Below, one piece after another: positions 18,105 through 27,196 of a stretch of 64,000 bases of DNA. A model generated the notes under the pieces. That model did no database searches, was not told the DNA's origin, and saw only the letters and a program-made list of their open reading frames with translations. Source of the stretch: JBFHRE01 sp041746105 (lineage in GTDB: Bacteria > Actinomycetota > Acidimicrobiia > Spongiisociales > ZC4RG35); NCBI GenBank assembly GCA_041746105.1, contig JBGTHP010000017.1, positions 310,001 to 374,000 of the forward strand. The letters run 5' to 3'. A program made the position numbers and the translations under genes. Numbering within the stretch: position 1 is the first letter of the stretch; each line of letters opens with the position of its first letter.

Positions 18105-18932
18105 TTGCTCTCCCGACCCCACTTCCTTCTTGGTGGGGGCCTCCTCTACGCGCTCGGAGCCGTCGCCGCATCCGTTCCCATCGCCTCCGGCCGTTATTTG
18201 CTCGGGCAGGTGATGGTGTCCGCAACCCAGCTCACCGCTCACTACGCCAACGAATACGGAGATCTCGAAACCGATCGGGCAGTCAGCAACCGGACGATCT
18301 TTTCGGGAGGAAGTGGGGTGCTGGTACGCGGAGATCTCCGACCGATTGTCGCCCTGACTGCGGCAAAGGTCACCAGCAGCGTGGCCGTGACGGCGATGGT
18401 GCTTCTCGGCCGGCCGATCCTGATCGGAATCGGGATTGTGGCCCTGAGCGTTTCGTGGGTCTACTCCGTCCCCCCACTGCGATTGGTCGCATCGGGTTGG
18501 GGCGAACTGGCGACCACCCTGGTGGTCGTTGTGCTGGTACCGCTGACCGGGACATTGGTTCAAGGCGCGACACCGGGCACTGAGCTTCTCTGGGCCGTTG
18601 CGGTGTTGATCCCGATCCATCTGGGCATGCTTGTTGCTTTTGAGATTCCCGACATGTCCTCGGATTCCGCAGCCGGTAAAAGGGTCATGGCGGTTCGTTT
18701 GGGTCGCGTTCGAAGCGAACGAAGCATCACGGGTTTCTACCTGATGGCCGCAGCCCTGGCCTGGTCGACAGACCCCGCCGCAACCACTTTTCCTTGGATA
18801 GCGATTGCGGCGTTGCCCGCGGTCGGCGTCATCTGGGCGGCACGGTCTTCACGATTCGGCATCCTGACCACGGCAGCCGTGACGACGTTGGTCGTGGCCA
18901 CCACGGCCTTGTTGGTTGGACTGGCAGGATGA
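18105..18932 (+). CDS. UbiA-family prenyltransferase (MenA-like)
   Basis: 275 residues, about eight transmembrane helices. The first aspartate-rich motif appears as NEYGDLETDRA (about residues 48-58), as in MenA-type 1,4-dihydroxy-2-naphthoate prenyltransferases, and the second as EIPDMSSDSAAGK (about 180-192). The enzyme would transfer a prenyl chain to an aromatic or other acceptor at the membrane. No ATG is available in frame; TTG 18105 is the best start because a stop lies in frame at 18075 and the family N-terminus SRPHFLLGG follows at once. It could belong to menaquinone synthesis or to a lipid pathway with the divergent AONS-family gene. Confidence 0.85.
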   Translation: MLSRPHFLLGGGLLYALGAVAASVPIASGRYLLGQVMVSATQLTAHYANEYGDLETDRAVSNRTIFSGGSGVLVRGDLRPIVALTAAKVTSSVAVTAMVLLGRPILIGIGIVALSVSWVYSVPPLRLVASGWGELATTLVVVVLVPLTGTLVQGATPGTELLWAVAVLIPIHLGMLVAFEIPDMSSDSAAGKRVMAVRLGRVRSERSITGFYLMAAALAWSTDPAATTFPWIAIAALPAVGVIWAARSSRFGILTTAAVTTLVVATTALLVGLAG

Positions 18933-18940
18933 ACTGGAGG

Positions 18941-19924
18941 TCAGCCCTCGACGCCGGTCATGGGAAACCCGAAACCCTGCAAGGCCGAGCCGTCCGTCAC
19001 TTCGGAGGCCGGTGGAGCTTCGACGGCCACGTCTTCTCCGTAATAGAAGTCGTACCGCATCGACATCCTCTCGAAATCACCCTCGTCGCCGAGAGCGGAA
19101 CCGTCGAGTTCCATGGTGAATCGAACGATTTGGCCGTCCTCCGAGATCCAGATATCGACGGGGACAGACCCTTCTGGGAGCGACCGGCCGGCGAGGGGTG
19201 AATCGGCATTGCCGAGCTGGGCGATGGCTTCGGCGAGGTCGATTTCGATTCGATAATGAGTGGCCACGACTCCGTTGATCGACTCTTCACCCAGATCAAT
19301 GACCTCAAAACGCATATCGGAATAAGCCTCGAACAATTCGTCGGGCGTGACCGGTGACATGGTCGAGAACTGGTCCACGGTGGCCATGCCCTCCTCGGCG
19401 GGTAGAGACACCCACGGTGTGGTCACGCCGAGCAAACTCGTGACGAAAGGGGCCTGGATGTACACGGTGTCGCCGACCTGGCGGACCTGCATGCGACCGA
19501 AAAGGAGCTCGAAACCGTCTGGCATCTGTTCGTCCGCGGTGGCCGCAGCGAACCCGCTCAAATCGACATAGAAAGACAACTCCTGATCGGCGTGGTCATA
19601 CGAGCCCCCAAACGGCACAGAGACATCGACCACACCCGACTCGGTCTGTCCACCGATGACCTCTATCACTCCTTCAAAACGTCCGGTGAATGACTCGGCG
19701 CCGGCGGCGAAGGCCGATTGCAGGATCCTGAGCTCGGGTGAGTCTTCTACCCGGAGCGTCGATGTCGTAGGAGGAGGGGTGGTAGTGGTCGGCGCCGACG
19801 TGGTAACCGGAGCACCGGTCGTCGATGGCGCTGCGGCCTCACTCACCGCGCCCAGTTCGCCACCGCCGCCGCAGGCGGAAACGACGAGGGCGAGGATGGC
19901 GATGGCCGCCTTGTTGCGAGTCAT
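18941..19924 (-). CDS. LppX/LprG-like lipoprotein
   Basis: 327 residues from ATG 19924. A lipobox (LALVVSAC) is followed by an Ala/Thr/Pro linker to about residue 58. The remaining part is a beta-rich domain with ELSFYVDLSGFA, VGDTVYIQAPF and a late THYRIEIDLAEAI strand and a WISEDGQIVRFTMEL strand, the pattern of the LppX_LprAFG fold. Those proteins bind lipids or glycolipids and move them to the cell surface in actinobacteria. It is convergent with UbiA (8 nt between stops) and about 100 nt downstream of the MFS gene. Confidence 0.75.
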   Translation of the reverse strand: MTRNKAAIAILALVVSACGGGGELGAVSEAAAPSTTGAPVTTSAPTTTTPPPTTSTLRVEDSPELRILQSAFAAGAESFTGRFEGVIEVIGGQTESGVVDVSVPFGGSYDHADQELSFYVDLSGFAAATADEQMPDGFELLFGRMQVRQVGDTVYIQAPFVTSLLGVTTPWVSLPAEEGMATVDQFSTMSPVTPDELFEAYSDMRFEVIDLGEESINGVVATHYRIEIDLAEAIAQLGNADSPLAGRSLPEGSVPVDIWISEDGQIVRFTMELDGSALGDEGDFERMSMRYDFYYGEDVAVEAPPASEVTDGSALQGFGFPMTGVEG

Positions 19925-20025
19925 TTGGAATCTTCCCTTCGGATTCGTGCCCCAACCTATCGGCATGACGGCGCTAGTGGTTGAGGATGGATGCGGGCGA
20001 TCGCCCCGGTTTTCCGGATCACTGG

Positions 20026-21285
20026 TTATTCGAGTCGGTGGGTTTCGTCCATCCGCACGGCCACCACTGCCCCCGATGCCAGTGTCAGAAGAGCGACGAC
20101 CCAGATCGCAGCATCGGGACCAGCGACATCTGCCACTACACCGGAAAGCACGGCCCCCACCACAAACCCCAGATCGCGCCACAACCGGTAGACGCCGACG
20201 GCGGAGGCACGCCACGACGGGTGGGCGACATCTCCGATTGCGGCCAGAAGTGTGGGGTATACCAGGGCCGTTCCCATACCCAACAGAACCCCGGCGCCCA
20301 TCCAGACCGCAAAACCGTCCCCCAAGGCAAAACCTGCAATCGCGACCGCCTGGAGACCCATTCCGGCGACGATCGGCCACTTGCGGCCGACACGATCGGA
20401 GAGAGGACCGGTCCCGACTTGACCCAATCCCCATACCGCCGGATATACCGCAGCCAGTATTCCGATCCGAGAGATAGACAGCCCACTTCCGGCAAACACG
20501 ATCGGAAACAAACCCCAGGCCATGCCGTCGTTGAGATTGTTCACAAGCCCGGCCTGGCTCACCGCCGACAACGAGCGATTACGAACACTCACCTCTCTGA
20601 ACAACTCCCAACCCCGCATTGTCTTTGCTTCGTCTCCGCCCATCCGAGATATTTCATGCGAAACGTGACCCTTTGTCTCCCGGACGAACAGGACAGACAT
20701 CCCGAGGCCGAGGCCGGCAAACACCAAGCCGAGATAAAAGGGTTCTGGTCGCAGCCCGAACCGAGCGGCGATGAAGCCGGTCGCCAGGGCGCTGATGGAG
20801 ACGGCCAGATATCCGGCAGCCTCGTTTATCCCCATCGCCAACCCGCGGCGAGCAGGGCCGGCCAGGTCGATCTTCATGATCACGGTGGCCGACCACGTCA
20901 GCCCCTGGTTGACGCCGAGCAAGATGTTGGCCCCCACCACCCAGCCCCAGGTCGGAGCCCACAACAATATCAACGGCACTGGCAAACCGATCAGCCAACC
21001 GGCGATGAGAACCTGTTTTCGCCCGTAGCGGTCACATAACCTTCCGGCGACCAGATTCGCCGGGGCCTTCGCCAGACCGAACGCGGCAATAAAAGTGAGG
21101 GCGGTGGCGAAATCGGTGATACCGAACAACTCACCTGCGATCAGTGGGACTATCGCTCGTTCCTGTCCGAGCATCGCCCCCACCAGCGCATTCACGCCAA
21201 CCAGCAGCGTGAACTGCCCAAGATTCGCCCGTATCCCCAGCGCGAGAGGAGCGTCGGCGCTGGGACGTCTCCTCCGCTTGTTCAC
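20026..21285 (-). CDS. MFS transporter (drug/metabolite efflux type)
   Basis: 419 residues and about 12 transmembrane helices. The loop 2-3 MFS signature is visible as GRLCDRYGRKQVLIAG (about 82-97) and its half-repeat as GPLSDRVGRKWPIVAG (about 296-311). The start is GTG 21285, overlapping the stop of a small upstream frame as GTGA. The substrate cannot be named from sequence; the class is typical of proton-coupled exporters. Confidence 0.88.
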   Translation of the reverse strand: MNKRRRRPSADAPLALGIRANLGQFTLLVGVNALVGAMLGQERAIVPLIAGELFGITDFATALTFIAAFGLAKAPANLVAGRLCDRYGRKQVLIAGWLIGLPVPLILLWAPTWGWVVGANILLGVNQGLTWSATVIMKIDLAGPARRGLAMGINEAAGYLAVSISALATGFIAARFGLRPEPFYLGLVFAGLGLGMSVLFVRETKGHVSHEISRMGGDEAKTMRGWELFREVSVRNRSLSAVSQAGLVNNLNDGMAWGLFPIVFAGSGLSISRIGILAAVYPAVWGLGQVGTGPLSDRVGRKWPIVAGMGLQAVAIAGFALGDGFAVWMGAGVLLGMGTALVYPTLLAAIGDVAHPSWRASAVGVYRLWRDLGFVVGAVLSGVVADVAGPDAAIWVVALLTLASGAVVAVRMDETHRLE

Positions 21286-21497
21286 AACACCTCAGCTTCC
21301 GAACGATCGCGGTCCCCGGATCCAAACCTCACACCCCAAAAACCGTCGGGCGTTCCCGCGCGGCCGGGTTCAATGCGCAGCTTTTCGGCCTCTTTCAGAA
21401 CCGCTGCCGGAGGGTACACGTGGCCCCGCCCAGACCGGCGGTGACAGCGACTGCAACAACCGGTCTCACCTGAGAAAAATGAAGGTGTCGACAACAA
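21282..21497 (-). CDS. Short possible protein with a CxxCH motif
   Basis: 71 residues if started at ATG 21497, overlapping the end of the FG-GAP gene by 32 nt and the MFS start by 4 nt. It contains CCSRCH near residues 14-19, so CSRCH is a CxxCH motif that in secreted proteins binds c-type haem, but there is no signal peptide and the motif could bind a metal or be chance. The tight GTGA overlap with MFS favours a real gene; amino-acid composition (many Arg and Gly) is what a spurious GC-rich frame would also show. Confidence 0.35.
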   Translation of the reverse strand: MLSTPSFFSGETGCCSRCHRRSGRGHVYPPAAVLKEAEKLRIEPGRAGTPDGFWGVRFGSGDRDRSEAEVL

Positions 21498-23139
21498 CGT
21501 CGGTCAAGATCTCTGACGTGCCGTCCGGCCGCCAGATCTGCACTTCTACCACCCGGTTGGCTCCCAGACCAAAAAGGAGTCGAGGGTCCTCGGACGACAG
21601 ATAACTCGAGCCAGCGATCGTCGAGCGGGTCAACTCGGTTCCGTCACCGAGCACGACCTTCACCATGGAGCCGGGGAGTGAACCCGCCAGGGAAATACCG
21701 AGCCAGTGCCCGGCGGCTCCGTCGTTGCGGAGGAGAGTCAACGGGGAGCCGATCGAATTGACCGCCACGTCGAGGTCTCCGTCGTTGTCGAAGTCGGCGG
21801 CCGCGCTGCCTCGCCCCAAACGCGGCCCGACCGTTTCGAGTCCGACCCTCCCTGACACGTCGACAAACCATTCAACTCCTCGCCCGACAAGGAGGTTCTC
21901 GAGGAGTTTGATCGGCTGCCGATCCGACGCCAGATCCTGCACCGGGACGTTGCCGTGGACGATCAACAGGTCGAGGTCCGTGTCCAGATCGAAGTCACCC
22001 CAGCTCGAGCCCCACCCGACCAGTCCGACGCCCACACCCGCCGGTCCGAAATCGTCTCTTGAATCGAGGAAATCACCACCCGACGCCTGATAAAGCGAGT
22101 GCCCCTGGTTCCCAAAATTCGTGATGAAAAAATCCACCCCCGAGGCTGCATCGAAATCGCCGGCAGCAACACCCATTCCGCTGTTCGGATCGGCAACCCC
22201 CATGCGTTCGGCCTCCTCGGAGAGCGAAAAGCCGGGATACCCGCTCGCAGGCCGATTCAGGTAGAGCCGATTGGGGTTGGTGTCGTTGGCGACGTAGAGA
22301 TCGAGGTCCCCGTCTTGGTCGACATCGACGAGAACGGCACCCAGCCCGTATTCGTCGGCCCGATCCAATCCGAGATCGGCTCCAACCTCGGCAAAGGACC
22401 GATCGCCGTTGTTGATATACAAGAGGTCGCGTACGCCGAGGTGGGTGTTCGGGAATCCGGAAGCGGGAGATTCGATAGGACGGTTGAGGTCGACGTAACC
22501 TGAGACGAACAGGTCGACGAGCCCATCACCGTTTACGTCTCCGGCGGCGGCACCGGTGTGCCATCCGTAGCCATCGACGGAGGCTGCTCGCGCCCCCTCC
22601 GTAAATTGGCCGTTGCCGTCGTTCCACAGAAGTGCGTTGAATCTGGTGCTCGTCACATACAGGTCGGTTCGACCGTCTCCGTCGAAGTCGGCTGCGACAC
22701 ACCCCTGACCCCGTATCGCCAGTCCGACGCCGCCGGCCGTTGTCACATCGATGAACCGGCCCTTTTCGTTCCGATACAGATGGGTCGTGGGGAGCCCACC
22801 GGCTTCCTGCCACTTGCTCCATTCGGCAGGGGAATAATCGTTGACCACGAACAAATCGAGCCAGCCGTCCGAGTCGTAATCGATCCAACACAGCCCGCCG
22901 CCCATCATCGACTCTGGATCGGCCGATATCCCCCAACGAAAGCTGCCGTGAACAAAATCGAGACCGACCTCGGCTGCGACGTCGGAGAATACGAGTTGGG
23001 ATTGGCCCGGTTCGTCCGGTCGGACCGACTCGGCCCCCACGGCATCCGGAGCCAACCCTTGTCCGTCGATAACGACGACAACTACGGAGACGACCAGGCA
23101 CAATAGGGCCCAGCCGACCACGAGGCGACGTCCGGTCAA
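21466..23139 (-). CDS. Secreted FG-GAP/VCBS-repeat protein with ASPIC/UnbV domain (CRTAC1-like)
   Basis: 557 residues. One N-terminal hydrophobic helix (about 7-24, signal or anchor) leads to a seven-bladed propeller of FG-GAP/VCBS repeats with Ca2+-type loops: DYDSDGWLDLF, DFDGDGRTDLY, DVNGDGLVDLF, DVDQDGDLDLY and DFDNDGDLDVA. The C-terminal 70 residues carry the ASPIC/UnbV pattern (GHWLGISLAGS, GSSYLSSEDPRLLFGLG, VEIQWPDG-like end). Such proteins are extracellular and bind ligands or other proteins. Its ATG overlaps the stop of the sugar permease gene (ATGA), so it is part of the ABC transporter operon, an unusual association. Confidence 0.88.
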   Translation of the reverse strand: MTGRRLVVGWALLCLVVSVVVVVIDGQGLAPDAVGAESVRPDEPGQSQLVFSDVAAEVGLDFVHGSFRWGISADPESMMGGGLCWIDYDSDGWLDLFVVNDYSPAEWSKWQEAGGLPTTHLYRNEKGRFIDVTTAGGVGLAIRGQGCVAADFDGDGRTDLYVTSTRFNALLWNDGNGQFTEGARAASVDGYGWHTGAAAGDVNGDGLVDLFVSGYVDLNRPIESPASGFPNTHLGVRDLLYINNGDRSFAEVGADLGLDRADEYGLGAVLVDVDQDGDLDLYVANDTNPNRLYLNRPASGYPGFSLSEEAERMGVADPNSGMGVAAGDFDAASGVDFFITNFGNQGHSLYQASGGDFLDSRDDFGPAGVGVGLVGWGSSWGDFDLDTDLDLLIVHGNVPVQDLASDRQPIKLLENLLVGRGVEWFVDVSGRVGLETVGPRLGRGSAAADFDNDGDLDVAVNSIGSPLTLLRNDGAAGHWLGISLAGSLPGSMVKVVLGDGTELTRSTIAGSSYLSSEDPRLLFGLGANRVVEVQIWRPDGTSEILTDVVVDTFIFLR

Positions 23140-24362
23140 CGACCTGAGGCTCGGGACTTCCTGCTCGACAAAGCGTCAACCAGAACCGCCCCCAAAAGGA
23201 CCAAGCCTGTGATGACAAACTTGATGCCGGAGTTCAAACCCAGTCCATCCATGCCGTTGTCGACCGATGTGATCACGAGCGCTCCCAGCAGGGCGCTCGA
23301 CACCTTGCCTCGACCTCCGAAAAGTGATGTGCCGCCGATCACGGCGGCCGCGATCACGTTCAGAAGCAGGTTTCCGCCGCCGGTGTTGGTGGCAACCGAC
23401 CGAAGCCGCGAGGCGAAGATGATGCCGCCCGCTCCGGCCATAAAACCCGCAATGGCAAACACTGCGAGCCTCACCCTCGCCACGTTGATACCGGCCCTGC
23501 GGGCTGCCTCAGGATTCCCACCAACTGCATACACGTGGCGTCCAAAACGCGTCTTCGTGGCGACGAACGACCAAAACACCAGAAACGCTCCCAAGATCAG
23601 GGTGACCGTCGGGACTCCACGGTTGGTGTTGGCGTAGTACACGGCGAATGCCCCGATTGCGCTCAGAGCGCCGAGTTGGGTGATGATGACCGAAGCCGGT
23701 TTCACCGAGAGACCACGAGCGCGGCGGTTCTGAAAACGCCGGGACTCGAGATACACCGCAACCGCCACCGCTCCGGCGAGAAGAACCCAACCCCAAATGT
23801 CGGGCAAGAAGCTATTGGCGATCCCGACGACGACCTTGTCCGAGATCGTGATCGTGCCCGCCGTGGAGAATTGTGTGGTCAGCAGGAGAACGACGCCGCT
23901 CAACGCCAGGTTTCCGGCGAGGGTCACCACAAACGAAGGCACGCTCGCCCTGGTTACAACCACTCCCATCAGGACGCTCAACAGGGTTGAAACCGCCAGG
24001 CCTACAGGTACCGCCGCGAACCAGGGCCACCCCGGATCGCCCGGTCGGAGCAAGAGCGTCATCACCACCGCACCCACTGCCGAGTTGAAAGCGACCGACA
24101 GATCGATTTCGGCGATCAACAGGATGTAGACGATGCCGATGGCAATGGTGGCAGTGCCGGATATCTGGAGCATCAGGTTGACGAAGTTGCCTGCGCTCAG
24201 AAAGGTCGAGTTGAGCGATCCAAAAATGACAATGATCGCCACCAGGCCGATGATGATCGGGACCGAACCGAGATCACCCGATCTGATCGCCACCCATCGC
24301 TGACGAAGATATTCGCCCGTCGTTTCCGCCGAGCGATCGAGTTGAAACGACTGGTCACTCAT
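23136..24362 (-). CDS. Monosaccharide ABC transporter permease (XylH/RbsC type)
   Basis: 408 residues, about ten transmembrane helices, BPD_transp_2 family. The N-terminal STFLSAGNFVNLMLQ segment and the EAA-like loop GRHVYAVGGNPEAARRAGI (about 272-290) are typical of ribose/xylose importers. It forms the membrane channel for the binding protein at 25192-26328 and the ATPase upstream. Its start ATG overlaps the ATPase stop (24359-24362) and its stop overlaps the FG-GAP gene start, so the genes are translationally coupled. Confidence 0.92.
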   Translation of the reverse strand: MSDQSFQLDRSAETTGEYLRQRWVAIRSGDLGSVPIIIGLVAIIVIFGSLNSTFLSAGNFVNLMLQISGTATIAIGIVYILLIAEIDLSVAFNSAVGAVVMTLLLRPGDPGWPWFAAVPVGLAVSTLLSVLMGVVVTRASVPSFVVTLAGNLALSGVVLLLTTQFSTAGTITISDKVVVGIANSFLPDIWGWVLLAGAVAVAVYLESRRFQNRRARGLSVKPASVIITQLGALSAIGAFAVYYANTNRGVPTVTLILGAFLVFWSFVATKTRFGRHVYAVGGNPEAARRAGINVARVRLAVFAIAGFMAGAGGIIFASRLRSVATNTGGGNLLLNVIAAAVIGGTSLFGGRGKVSSALLGALVITSVDNGMDGLGLNSGIKFVITGLVLLGAVLVDALSSRKSRASGR

Positions 24363-25129
24363 GCATCCACCTCTGCCATCCCGGGCACGATCACAAGCTT
24401 GCCGGCAGTGATCGCGTGCACAACCTCTTGTTGATTCGTCTCTTTCCGCTGGAAGACCGAAACCTTTTGACCCAACCTGAGCACAGTGATGCGGTCGGCA
24501 ACTTCGAATATGTCGTGGAGGTTGTGCGAGATCAACACCACTCCCAGCCCTCGGTCCGCCAGCCGTTTCACCAGATCAAGCACCTGGCGAGTCTGGGCGA
24601 CTCCCAGAGCGGCGGTGGGCTCGTCGAGGATCACGAGTTTTGAATTCCACATGACAGCCTTTGCCACTGCGACGGACTGGCGTTGACCACCCGACAACCC
24701 GGCAACGGGAAGCCGGACGGACTGGAGGGTCGTGACCGCAAGGCTATCGAGGGTCTCTCTCGCAGATCGTTCCATCCCGACCTCGTCGAGGATGAAACCG
24801 TTGACCCGTTCGCGGCCGAGAAACATGTTGGCCACTACATCGAGATTGTCGGCGAGAGCGAGGTCCTGATAGACGACCTCGATCCCAAGTGCGGCAGCGT
24901 CGCGGGGGGTATGAATCGAGACACTTCTTCCCTCGAACGAGACCTCGCCGTGGTCGAACGAATAGATCCCTGCCAGCCCCTTGATCAACGTCGACTTGCC
25001 TGCGCCGTTGTCGCCGACCAGCGCGTTGACCTCGCCAGGAAGGACATCGAAGTCGACCTGGTAGAGCGCCCGCACCGCGCCGAAGGTCTTGGATAACCCT
25101 CGAGCGTCGAGCAGCGGAGTGTCTGTCAT
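24359..25129 (-). CDS. Monosaccharide ABC transporter ATPase (single domain)
   Basis: 256 residues, one ABC domain: Walker A GDNGAGKST (about 37-45), signature LSGGQRQSVAVAKA (about 140), Walker B LVILDEPTAALG, and the switch histidine in ISHNLHD. Classical XylG/RbsA proteins have two ABC domains in about 500 residues; this one has a single domain, as in the FrcA-like subgroup. It presumably works as a homodimer with the permease downstream. A further, diverged copy of the same ATPase type is the N-terminal domain of the kinase fusion at 27197-29599. Confidence 0.92.
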   Translation of the reverse strand: MTDTPLLDARGLSKTFGAVRALYQVDFDVLPGEVNALVGDNGAGKSTLIKGLAGIYSFDHGEVSFEGRSVSIHTPRDAAALGIEVVYQDLALADNLDVVANMFLGRERVNGFILDEVGMERSARETLDSLAVTTLQSVRLPVAGLSGGQRQSVAVAKAVMWNSKLVILDEPTAALGVAQTRQVLDLVKRLADRGLGVVLISHNLHDIFEVADRITVLRLGQKVSVFQRKETNQQEVVHAITAGKLVIVPGMAEVDA

Positions 25130-25191
25130 CGCCTCCCTTTCGTCATCTGTGGGGCGCCCCGCCCGGGGCGCCCCACATCATGGTCGTCGGA

Positions 25192-26328
25192 TCAGCTCTG
25201 CGACGTGCAGAACTCGGATTCCGCTGCCGGGCCGGTGCAAACTTCTTCCACTGTGCGGAAGCCGTCGGCGATGACCGTTTCGGCGATGTTGTCGACGGTG
25301 ACGCCGATTGGCGTCAGGGCGATGAAGGGGAGATCCTTCTGCCCGTTGTTGATTGTGGTGACCGTGAAGTCACCGGTGAGGGCCGTCAGGTCCTCGCCCC
25401 GAAGCAGGGCAAGGGCAGCCGCCGCCGCAGCCTGGGCCTCGGCTTTGATCGGCTTGTAGACGGTCATTGTCTGCCATCCGGTGAGGATGTTCTGGATTCC
25501 GGCTGTAGTCGCATCCTGTCCCGAGACCGGGATCGGATCGAGGCCGGCGGTCTGCATCGCCGAAATCACCGAGTTGGCGATTCCGTCATTGGCAGCGAAC
25601 ACCGCATCGACTGCGTTGCTCTGGGCGTTGAGAATCGACTCGAAGATCGTCAGCGCTTCCTGGTTGTCCCAGTTGGGCACGTCCTGATCGTCGGCCAGTT
25701 CCCATTCACCCGCAGCGACCTTGGCGCTCACGGTCTCGTTGTAGCCCTCCTTGAAGAGCTTGGCGTTGTTGTCGGTGGGTCCACCGTTCATCATCACGAC
25801 CCGTGGTGTCCCACCCAAGCCGTCGATGACCGGCCCAAGAACCTCGGCCATGGTTGCGCCAACGCGAACGTTGTCGAACGACACATAGACGTCGGCCCCG
25901 TCGCCTTCAATCGTCAGACGGTCGTAGTCGACCACCGCAACATCGTTCTCACGTGCGTTGGCAATGATCGCTGCGGCCGAGCCAGAGTCGAGGTTCACCA
26001 TCACCAGCACCTTGGCACCTGCGGCGATTGCCTGCTCTGCCTGCTGCTGCTGCTTGGCTGCGTCACCTTCTGCATTGACGATGGTGAAGCCGTCGGCCGC
26101 ACCCTCGGTCAGCCCCGCGGCCTCGAACGCCTCTTTGAAGAAGCGGCGGTCGTCGGTCTCCCAACGAGCTGACGATGCAGAGTCGGGCAACAACACCCAA
26201 ATGCTGCCGCCGTCCCCACTCCCGGCGCCTTCGGTTGTCACCGAGGCGTCGTCGCCTCCGCATGCCGCAACTACGAGCATGAGCGCGCCGAGAAGGGCAC
26301 CCAGTCGCACAAATCGCGTCTTGTTCAT
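25192..26328 (-). CDS. Monosaccharide-binding lipoprotein (XylF-like, Peripla_BP_4)
   Basis: 378 residues. Lipobox LMLVVAAC, a short Gly/Ser linker, then a two-lobed type I periplasmic binding protein fold: the DSASSARWETDDRRFF start, the VDYDRLTIEGDGADVYVSFDN segment that lines the pocket in xylose-binding proteins, ANDGIANSVI and VSGQDATTAGIQNIL, and TVYKPIKAEAQ near the end. The ligand is therefore likely D-xylose or a related pentose or hexose. An AGGAGGA-like site (GGAGGATG) precedes the ATG. Confidence 0.9.
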   Translation of the reverse strand: MNKTRFVRLGALLGALMLVVAACGGDDASVTTEGAGSGDGGSIWVLLPDSASSARWETDDRRFFKEAFEAAGLTEGAADGFTIVNAEGDAAKQQQQAEQAIAAGAKVLVMVNLDSGSAAAIIANARENDVAVVDYDRLTIEGDGADVYVSFDNVRVGATMAEVLGPVIDGLGGTPRVVMMNGGPTDNNAKLFKEGYNETVSAKVAAGEWELADDQDVPNWDNQEALTIFESILNAQSNAVDAVFAANDGIANSVISAMQTAGLDPIPVSGQDATTAGIQNILTGWQTMTVYKPIKAEAQAAAAAALALLRGEDLTALTGDFTVTTINNGQKDLPFIALTPIGVTVDNIAETVIADGFRTVEEVCTGPAAESEFCTSQS

Positions 26329-26350
26329 TCATCCTCCATGTTTGCTGCGT

Positions 26351-26372
26351 TGCGCCGGCGCTCGCCGGCACA
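26351..26372 (-). promoter_or_regulatory. Stem-loop in the leader of the sugar-binding protein gene
   Basis: An inverted repeat GCCGGC-GCTC-GCCGGC, extended by flanking pairs to about 9 bp with one G-U, sits about 25 nt before the ATG at 26328 and just upstream of the GGAGG site. There is no T run, so it is not a normal intrinsic terminator; it could stabilise the mRNA or modulate translation. GC-rich palindromes arise by chance in such DNA, so the role is uncertain. Confidence 0.35.
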
Positions 26373-26423
26373 CCTCAAAGCGACCCGGGGCCGCTTCCGA
26401 TATCGAAGATAGATGTCAAAACC

Positions 26424-26439
26424 GTGAACGATGGGTGAA
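26424..26439 (-). promoter_or_regulatory. Candidate response-regulator operator (TTCAC direct repeat, 11-bp period)
   Basis: On the minus strand TTCAC occurs twice with exactly 11 bp from start to start (GTGAA at 26424 and 26435 on the plus strand). Tandem 5-6 bp boxes with an 11-bp period are the usual binding pattern for OmpR/PhoB-type winged-helix regulators. An overlapping TTTTGACA follows directly and could be a -35 box. It lies between the regulator gene (ends 26514) and the sugar-binding protein gene (starts 26328), so the adjacent OmpR-type regulator may act here. Two boxes alone are weak evidence. Confidence 0.35.
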
Positions 26440-26513
26440 AATCGGTGGGCTCGACATTAATAAAGCGTAAAAGGCCGAATGGAGAAAATGGGCGAGGTAG
26501 CCAGTTGGGGCCG

Positions 26514-27196
26514 CTATTTCGGCGCCAGTCTGTAACCCGCACGGGGCTCGGTCAGAATGAGCGTGCCCTCTTCGTCACCCAGCTTGGTGCGGAGCCGCCG
26601 GATGTACACCCGCAGGTATTCGGTCTGGGTTTCATAGCCTGGACCCCAGACCCGCCGCAGGAGGCTGGCGTGGCGGACCAGGGAGCCCTGGTGAAGCGAA
26701 AGTTCTCGAAGAATGGCGAATTCGGTAGGTGTCAGATGAATCAACGACCCTCCTTTCATGACGGCCTGGGCTCCGAAATCGACAACGACGTCACGGACGG
26801 TGACCGTCCCCTCCTCGGGGTTTTCCAGCGGTGCCGGCCGTGATCGGCGGAGGGTGGCGGTGATACGGGCGGTCAATTCGTCGATTCCGAACGGCTTCGT
26901 GATGTAGTCATCGGCACCCAGATTCAGAGCCCGTACCTTGTCGAACTCTCCACCCCGGGCCGACACGACAATGATCCCGCACGACGATTTCTCCCTGATT
27001 CTTTTGCACAATTCGAAACCGTCGGCGTCGGGGAACGTGAGATCGAGGATCACGAGGTCGGGTCCGACCGAAGCGAGCAACTTTTCGACGTCTGTGCCAG
27101 TGGTCGAAACCGTGACCTGAAAGCCCCTCACCAGAAGATTGGATCGAATCAGATCGACGATATTCGGATCGTCTTCGACAACGAGAATGTGGGTGC

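Noticed and set aside
25180..26172. Plus-strand open frame of 330 codons
   Set aside because: Lies opposite the sugar-binding lipoprotein gene, whose signal peptide and fold are clear; composition is that of an antisense frame.
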